64,000 bases of DNA. It comes from Coprinus comatus (Eukaryota; Basidiomycota; Agaricomycetes; Agaricales; Agaricaceae). The position numbers and the translations under genes are program-made. The notes below the pieces were generated by a model, which ran no database searches, had not been told where the DNA came from, and saw only the letters and a list, made by a program, of their open reading frames with translations. Shown in pieces: positions 58,406-64,000 of the stretch. Location of the stretch: NCBI GenBank assembly GCA_034638255.1, contig JAWPGT010000037.1, positions 150,972-214,971 of the forward strand. The letters run 5' to 3'. Every line of letters starts with the position of its first letter. Position 1 is the first letter of the stretch.

Positions 58406-61028
58406 TTAACGAGCTGGAGCAAACCACCAGAGCGTAGTAACACCAACAGGGAAAGTGTACGTAGCCTACAAAACGTAAAGATGATTAGATTCCATAATGA
58501 GATCAAGAAGGAAATGAATAAATCCGCAAGAACTTACCTGCATCCCACGAAACTCAATCGTTGCTGTTACAGGAGTTGGATTCCAGTTTGAACTAGCATT
58601 ATCATTCCCTGTGAAGCAGAAAATAAGAGAAAGAAGTCAGTTATTCAGACTATATTATTAATAATCAAATACGAGAGATCCCGGGAAACGTACAGTTCAA
58701 AACTACAATCGAGTATCTCAACCATTCACTTGATGAAACCCTCTTTGTAACAAAAGCTGAAACTCGAAGTGCCCATGAAAGCGAGCCTCCAATGCTGACT
58801 CCTATGCGTTGGCCAAATGGTCCTCCTGCATCCTTAGGTATAATGGCTTTCGACGCTTGTGCCATTGAGTAAACTGTTTAAAAATATAAAGTAGTGATTA
58901 GTCAGGTTGGATTGAGAGAAAGTGAAGAAACAAATGTACATACATTCTTGGTTAAAATTATAACTTCCATCACTGTTAACTGTTACCAAAGGTCGACAAC
59001 CGCCATTACAACTGTCAGTCCCTGGAAGAATTGGATTTCCTGACCCATCCAAAGCAATATTCCACATTAATCCCTAATATCATATATCCCATCAGTAGCT
59101 GAGAGGGGTAGGGGGAAGATCAGACGTACAGCTTTAGCGCCACGAGAGACACTACCAATCCATCTAAAGTAATAGTTGGTATTTATTGTTAACTTCAACG
59201 CTCATTCCGAGGTGGAATGACCGAAGCCCGAAATACGCACAGATTGTCAAGGTACCATTTTATATCGCCCCACCAATCAGATCCAAACGTTCCTGTACAT
59301 TCTGTAAAATAGATCTCCTATATATATTTTATCATATTAGTTTTTTTTGCTTGGTGAGAAGTTTTTTTTCCGGGTATATACCTTGGAAGGATAGGCGTTT
59401 CGGAATGTATCTTGATTCGAGACACTACCACGATAACAGTGGAAAGCGACACCTGAGAAAGCACCTTCATTGGCTTGCATCTACAAGAAAGAAGAAAAAA
59501 ATAAAAATAAGTAAACAAGTTTCAATTTATATGACGATTCATTCGTCATATAAATTTCAAACACGCGTGTATATGGAAACCTTGAATGAACACTTACTAG
59601 TTGAATCGGATATTGACCGGCCGTATCCCAATTATGCTTTTCGAGTTGAAAGAAGAAAGGGAATTAAAAGTTAGTAGACGATCGAACATGGTTACAGGAA
59701 CAGGAGACCGAAGAAACGAGATACGGAGGGGAAGAAGGATCTTTGGCATAAATGAATCGGGGTTCCGGGGATGGGAATGCGGAATGCCCTTAGATTCATG
59801 GTTGTAGTATACCAAGTTGTGGGGTGATAACGTACCTCGTATCCAACGATCTTAACTCCACTTAAACCATTATTGTTCAATAGTGTTCGGAGACCTGCTG
59901 CTATTTGACTTTCTATTTGAGGCGTCATCGTACATGTTGGATAAGTTGGATTAGAGTTTTGGGGTTCATTCTGTGTGGGGTAATGAATGGAAGGTCAGAG
60001 GTTGAGGAATCCAGAGGATGAAAGGAAGATAGAAGGCTGACTTGAATACCAATCGCATAGATAGGGACACCTTGATTTTGAAAACCTTGAACAGCTTTCA
60101 AAAGATACGTTGGGTCTAGTATAGGTAAAAGTCTTTAATCATCCCTCATTCAGGAACCTGGGGCAGAAATTCCGACGTACAAAAACTGATATACTCAGAC
60201 TTCAATGACCCTCCATTCATAGTTCCACCGGATTTCATCCAAGCAGGAGGTGACCAAGGTAAAATGTGAACTTTGGCATATTGGTTTATGGATTTGATGT
60301 CTTTAAGAACAGAAAATACGTAGGATGGGGTTTTGTTGATATTAAAATTGGAAAATGTGGTATCGCCTGAAACATCGTCGAGACTGAAAACTAAAATAGG
60401 AAGATAAATAAGTACATTGGATAATAGAGAGAATCTCGACTTTAAACTTGCGTACCTGATGAGGAGAAATCAGAAGCACCGATTGATACTCGGATATAAT
60501 TAAGCCCAGCTCCTGGAGAACCATCGGTAGGATCAAACATTTGTGTCAAAAGGTTCCAATAATTGGCAGAATCGCGGTTCTGTGTATATTGTACATTCAT
60601 TCCGTGGTTTGTTTATTTCACCATAAAAAAACTGTCATTCAAGGCTTACCTTTAAGTTATTCAGGGTAAGAGCGGCGGAATCAGCTTTATCGAATAAATT
60701 ATTAGACCGTATTTTTTGACATGAAAGAAAATAATATAAACATACTTAACGATCCACCAAAACCGGACATAGTCTGATATGTAGTTGTATCATCAACCAC
60801 AATGTCAGCATCTCCTATAGAGCCGGGTGAAACAAAATTGATAGGTGGATTAGGTCCAACATCAGAGAACAACTTTGATCGACCCCAAGTCGTTTGCCAC
60901 TAGGACGTCGAAAAAAATCATGAACGAGTTTTCCCGATAAAAGAAGGAAAGACACTAACAATATCAAAGATCTGTTGACCTAGAGTAAAGTCGAGTAGAA
61001 GAATGAAGAATAAGTAATGCATTTGCAT
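58406..61028 (-). CDS. Secreted GH30 endo-beta-1,6-glucanase
   Basis: About a dozen small exons on the minus strand rebuild a typical fungal glycoside hydrolase family 30 enzyme. It starts MQMHYLFFILLLDFTLG, a signal peptide. Landmarks in order: TMSGFGGSL, YIRVSIGASDFS, LPWSPPAWMKSGGTMNGGSL, the acid/base Glu in NEPQNSNPTYPTC, VAFHCYRGSVSNQD, the nucleophile Glu in IYFTECTGTFGSDWW, MWNIALDGSGNPILPGTDSC, AIIPKDAGGPFGQRIGV, and a C-terminal beta-sandwich ending VGVTTLWWFAPAR. Members hydrolyse beta-1,6-glucan, a basidiomycete wall polymer, in autolysis, remodelling or attack on other fungi. The stop is at 58406-58408. All junctions I checked are GT-AG with 50-70-bp introns; I saw no disruption. 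It is one of the most reliable calls in the window. Confidence 0.88.
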
Positions 61029-61029
61029 A

Positions 61030-61690
61030 GTTGGGATTTAGATCACCTTTCTTGCTTTTAACTATGGTTTATAAAGGCAAGAGAAATGACGATTTGAGAA
61101 CAAATGGGTTAAGAAGCTGTATGCACGCTGGTAGGTCGAAGAGGGGTTTGCATTCCTTTGTACCTGTGGCCTTGGCACCTGAAGAGAGATCGTGTGGTAA
61201 ATTTTCTGTTATGGATGGATATGAAATGATCCTCATGGATCCTGTGGATAGAGGGAGTGAATGACGCACTCGGTTGTTAGTAATGCTGTCCTCGTGAATG
61301 GAATGGATGAAGGAAGGAGCAAGAGACCATGCAGTAGAAGCTGAGACGTACTTGAACGTGATTTATTCGGTTTCAAGGAAGATGGAAAGAGAGAAATATA
61401 CCATGTGTTGCATAACGAGATGTTGGGTGTTGCGATTAGACAAAGTTGACTGAGGAAATTGTGGCATATGGATAAGAGTCCACATGATCAAATAATGCGA
61501 GCAAAGCTAATAATACAGAGAATAAATAGGGGAACTACAGATGAAGATGGTACAGATGAAATGCAGAGGGCGAAGAGCAACAAATGGGGATATAATACAA
61601 GGATCTAAGAACTAGAAAACTAGTTCAGGTATCTGGTAAGGAGTGGGAGGGAATAGCGATTTGATGTGCAGTGCGATAGGAAGGATCGGG
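61030..61690. other. Intergenic, no gene seen
   Basis: Lies upstream of the GH30 gene and downstream of the HMG-box gene, both on the minus strand, so it should hold the GH30 promoter. A short forward frame at 61031-61264 has no domain. Confidence 0.5.
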
Positions 61691-61699
61691 TATGGGCTG

Positions 61700-62833
61700 T
61701 TATGGATTCCAGGTATGTGGTTGCCAACCTGTTTGTTGATCAGCGGAAGTACTTGGATAATCGATTTCGCCGGCCCAACCAGCCAAAGCGGAGAAATTTG
61801 AGTGAACGAATGCGATATTTTCTGAGCAAAGAGAGACGTCGGTGTAAAGGGTATCTTCGAGGGAAGGATATTCTGTAGAGGAACCCGGGATTGTGTTGGT
61901 GGAATCACAGACTACTGAAGAGAATCCGTGTCTGAGGTTATTGGACAACCAAGTAGAACGATCTTCGTCTTGTGAATTGAAGGGCTGGGAGGAATTGAGC
62001 AAAAGAGAGAAGAAGAATGGGAGAAGACGTGCCTGGGAATACGCTGGATCAAATTGAAGGCCTTGCTCGTAGCCCAGTTCGTCCTGAGAGTCTAGTGGTG
62101 CGTATGATTTCCAGTAGGGTGGGTCGGATGTGGTTGGAGAGTAGGAAGCGGGTGTGATTGTTTCTTCCCACACAAGGGTGAGGGCACGAGAATGATCGGG
62201 GGTAGGAGCAGGGTTAGAAGGAGAGCAGAGGAACACGTGTTGAGTACTAGACTCGACTGGTTGTTGTTGCTGCTGTGGCTCTGGGACTGGAGAGGGTGGA
62301 GTGGCAGAGGAAGATTTTGTTGCTCGCCGTTGAACCCGTGGACGGCGCTTCTTTGGGGATGGAGGGGTTGGAGGTGCTTTTGATGAAGTAGAACGTTGCC
62401 AGTCACCTAGAGCATGCTCGAGCTGGACGCCAGTCTTGCCTTGTTTGACGAGCTCTGCGATCTTGGCCACGCGCGAGTCGTCGTTGGTGGCCTTTGGCTT
62501 TGGGTGATGAGGATCGGTGTCGTCCTGTTCTGCGGACCGTTTGCGTTTCCTGGGAGGACGTTTCTTGGCCAGAGTGTTTGCTTCTGGTTTCCAGCGCCAG
62601 TCGGGATACTGTAGTCTGTGTTCAGCCTGTGCAGCACGAGCCTTTTCTTCCCAGTCGTGGCGTTCGTCCGGTGGTAGAGCCTTCCAGCAAAGAGCAATGA
62701 TTTTTGAGAGGGTGGAGTGGTTTCCCTCTACGTTTCCTGGGATGTGGTTGTTCTTTATGAACTGCGAGCGGAACAGGATAAACGCATTTGGTGGACGAGG
62801 AATGTGCCCACCCTCCCGAGCAACATGATCCAT
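61700..62833 (-). CDS. HMG-box transcription factor (MATA_HMG-like), 377 aa
   Basis: From the ATG at 62833, residues 10-80 form an HMG box of the sequence-specific fungal type: IPRPPNAFILFRSQF, STLSKIIALCWKALPPDER and WEEKARAAQAEHRLQYPDW. A basic stretch follows (KKRPPRKRKRS), a likely nuclear localisation signal, then KKRRPRVQRR and a Pro/Ser/Gln-rich region (PEPQQQQQPVESS) that could activate transcription. HMG boxes of this class bend DNA and often control mating and fruiting in Agaricomycetes, but this gene has no homeodomain or pheromone-receptor neighbour, so a mating-locus role is not supported. An in-frame 48-base segment (61985-62032) starts GCACGT, is pyrimidine-rich and ends CCCAG; it could be a GC-AG intron, giving 361 residues. 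Confidence 0.85.
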   Translation of the reverse strand: MDHVAREGGHIPRPPNAFILFRSQFIKNNHIPGNVEGNHSTLSKIIALCWKALPPDERHDWEEKARAAQAEHRLQYPDWRWKPEANTLAKKRPPRKRKRSAEQDDTDPHHPKPKATNDDSRVAKIAELVKQGKTGVQLEHALGDWQRSTSSKAPPTPPSPKKRRPRVQRRATKSSSATPPSPVPEPQQQQQPVESSTQHVFLCSPSNPAPTPDHSRALTLVWEETITPASYSPTTSDPPYWKSYAPLDSQDELGYEQGLQFDPAYSQARLLPFFFSLLLNSSQPFNSQDEDRSTWLSNNLRHGFSSVVCDSTNTIPGSSTEYPSLEDTLYTDVSLCSENIAFVHSNFSALAGWAGEIDYPSTSADQQTGWQPHTWNP

Positions 62834-63109
62834 CGACAACCACTGAATAACCCCTATTTCCCACGACCACAGCAACATATCCGTTCTCTCACACTATTTA
62901 TAACAAATCATATCTCTGCACTTCTGTCTTCTCATCCCACTTTTCTTCCTGGCCATCCGTCAACATCTATAACCAGGGCTTTGGCGTAATCCTGACTGCC
63001 ACATTGCCCTTATTGGTACCTCTAGAACTACCTCCACTTCATCAACACGATGTTAGTCTCGCTAGTCTTGTTGCAAGAACACCGACTATTCGATCACATT
63101 GAATATCGA

Positions 63110-63430
63110 AATCCTCACGTCTGATTTCTTCTCCACTCGCTACAAGTACACCTACCGTTTCACCTCCTCATAGTCCATCCTCACTTGACACGACCACCTC
63201 ATACGCTGTACCTCCCCGACTTCCATCAATGACAACAGCAACGACCATTATTATTCAAGTCAACATCAACACCCCCTGAGCCAAACGATTTAAGTCTACT
63301 TCAAAGTCCTCTTGTTCCTTATTTACCTTTACCTGATGAAGATTCTTGGAATCCCACATTGCCAAATACAAATACAAGGAAAAAGCAGGGTAAAGGAAAG
63401 TTGAAAAGTTTATTCAAGGGTAGTCAGTAG
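63110..63430 (+). pseudogene. Pro/Ser-rich fragment with a frame change
   Basis: One frame reads TSTPTVSPPHSPSSLDTTTS and stops at about 63280. The next frame then reads STPPEPNDLSLLQSPLVPYL and ends NTRKKQGKGKLKSLFKGSQ with a stop near 63430. The two look like one Pro-rich C-terminal region divided by an indel or an intron. No domain is present and no N-terminal part was found. Confidence 0.3.
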
Positions 63431-63434
63431 TTTG

Positions 63435-63970
63435 TATTATTTTTTGTATTACGGAAATAGAGGATACAATGCACTGTGTGAATTAACAACGAAAATAAAA
63501 TTTGTTTGCGAAGATCAGCTTGATCAAAAACCATCTCTTATCACAACACCATCATCATCCTCAATGCCTCCACTTGTAATAGCTGTTCTACCCTGCTTTT
63601 CCATGGCAGTATATCATCACTTAGAAGAAAGTCCAATACAAAGTGAGTTTTCTTATCACTTTTCAAACTACACATGTAGTTGTTAATAGAATATGATTAG
63701 GCAATGGGAAAGACCACCATTATGTCATACTCACAACAACTATCATTGCAATCTTGGAGGAGGACTCAGCACTTGGTAATTGTCTCTATGCAAGTGGAAG
63801 AGGAAAGGATAAAGGAAGTTTTGGGTCTCTATGGAATCAAAAACATGGTAATAATTTAAGGGGAGTTTGAAATATTGGTCGGAGGTGGAATCTGACTACA
63901 AAATAAATAATAAAAGGATGACTAATACTTTTATTATATACAATATATTACCTAAGCCAAAACCACGGTC
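63435..63970. other. No supported gene; A+T-rich
   Basis: Short open stretch at 63432-63686 without recognisable content. The last part is A+T-rich up to the terminal G-runs. Confidence 0.4.
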
Positions 63971-63976
63971 ACCCGT

Positions 63977-64000
63977 GGGGGGGTTAGGGGGGTTAGGGGG
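63977..64000 (+). repeat. G-rich TTAGGGGG(G) units at the window edge, possible telomere start
   Basis: The window closes with G7-TTA-G6-TTA-G5: two complete spacings of a TTAGGGGG-like unit with variable G number, running G-rich toward the right edge, as a right-hand chromosome end would. Variable-G TTAGG(3-5) telomeres are known in some basidiomycetes. Only about 24 bases are visible, so a G-rich microsatellite cannot be excluded. Confidence 0.4.

Noticed and set aside
61700..62833. Mating-type locus
   Set aside because: An HMG box alone is not enough; no homeodomain, pheromone or receptor gene is nearby.
1..64000. CRISPR arrays, operons, riboswitches or phage genes
   Set aside because: No regularly spaced direct repeats with spacers were seen, and the spliced gene structure is clearly eukaryotic.

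Overview
The window looks like nuclear DNA of a basidiomycete fungus, most likely an Agaricomycete. Coding exons are split by very short (about 48-70 bp) GT-AG introns, several protein families are typical of mushrooms (agaric F-box proteins, ricin-B-fold lectins, DUF6699 proteins, a GH30 endo-beta-1,6-glucanase), and the DNA is A+T-rich and heavily interrupted by transposon and pseudogene material. No bacterial operon signals, rRNA or convincing tRNA were found.

Layout. 1-6.3 kb: no gene I can support. 6.4-12.5 kb: one forward F-box gene and two tandem reverse F-box paralogs, mostly frame-damaged. 12.6-13.8 kb: an unrecognised multi-exon helical-protein gene or remnant. 14-18.6 kb: two divergently placed ricin-B-type lectin genes, the second broken by a 278-bp MITE. 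18.9-20.2 kb: an intact F-box/LRR-like gene. 21.2-26.1 kb: an RNF216/TRIAD3-like RBR ubiquitin ligase with a very long low-complexity tail, divergent from a BUB3 gene 41 bp away; both carry apparent frameshifts, and decayed fragments resembling both follow at 26.5-28.3 kb. 28.3-35.6 kb: a complete 7,373-bp DNA transposon with 41-bp terminal inverted repeats, 7-bp target duplications, an open Tnp2-type transposase and an AT-hook accessory gene that is split by a 522-bp solo LTR. 36.8-38.2 kb: a dead copy of the 19-kb F-box gene. 38.2-46.5 kb: essentially no recognisable gene. 46.7-48.9 kb: flavin monooxygenase with a 6-nt microexon. 53.0-54.6 kb: arsenite methyltransferase fused to a Cdc25/Acr2-like rhodanese domain. 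55.3-57.5 kb: convergent pair of DUF6699 genes. 58.4-61.0 kb: secreted GH30. 61.7-62.8 kb: HMG-box regulator. The last bases are G-rich TTAGGGGG(G)-like units that could be a chromosome end.

How they fit together: intact genes cluster at the right (46.7-62.8 kb) and cover redox metabolism, arsenic detoxification, cell-wall glucan turnover and transcription control. The left two thirds is accessory sequence dominated by lectin and F-box families, gene duplicates in decay and at least three mobile elements, one nested in another. The best candidates for new biology are the arsenate-reductase/arsenite-methyltransferase fusion, the transposon whose 7-bp target duplication does not match classical CACTA behaviour, and the RBR ligase with an approximately 770-residue repetitive tail. 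All exon structures were read by eye; no alignment or expression data were available.
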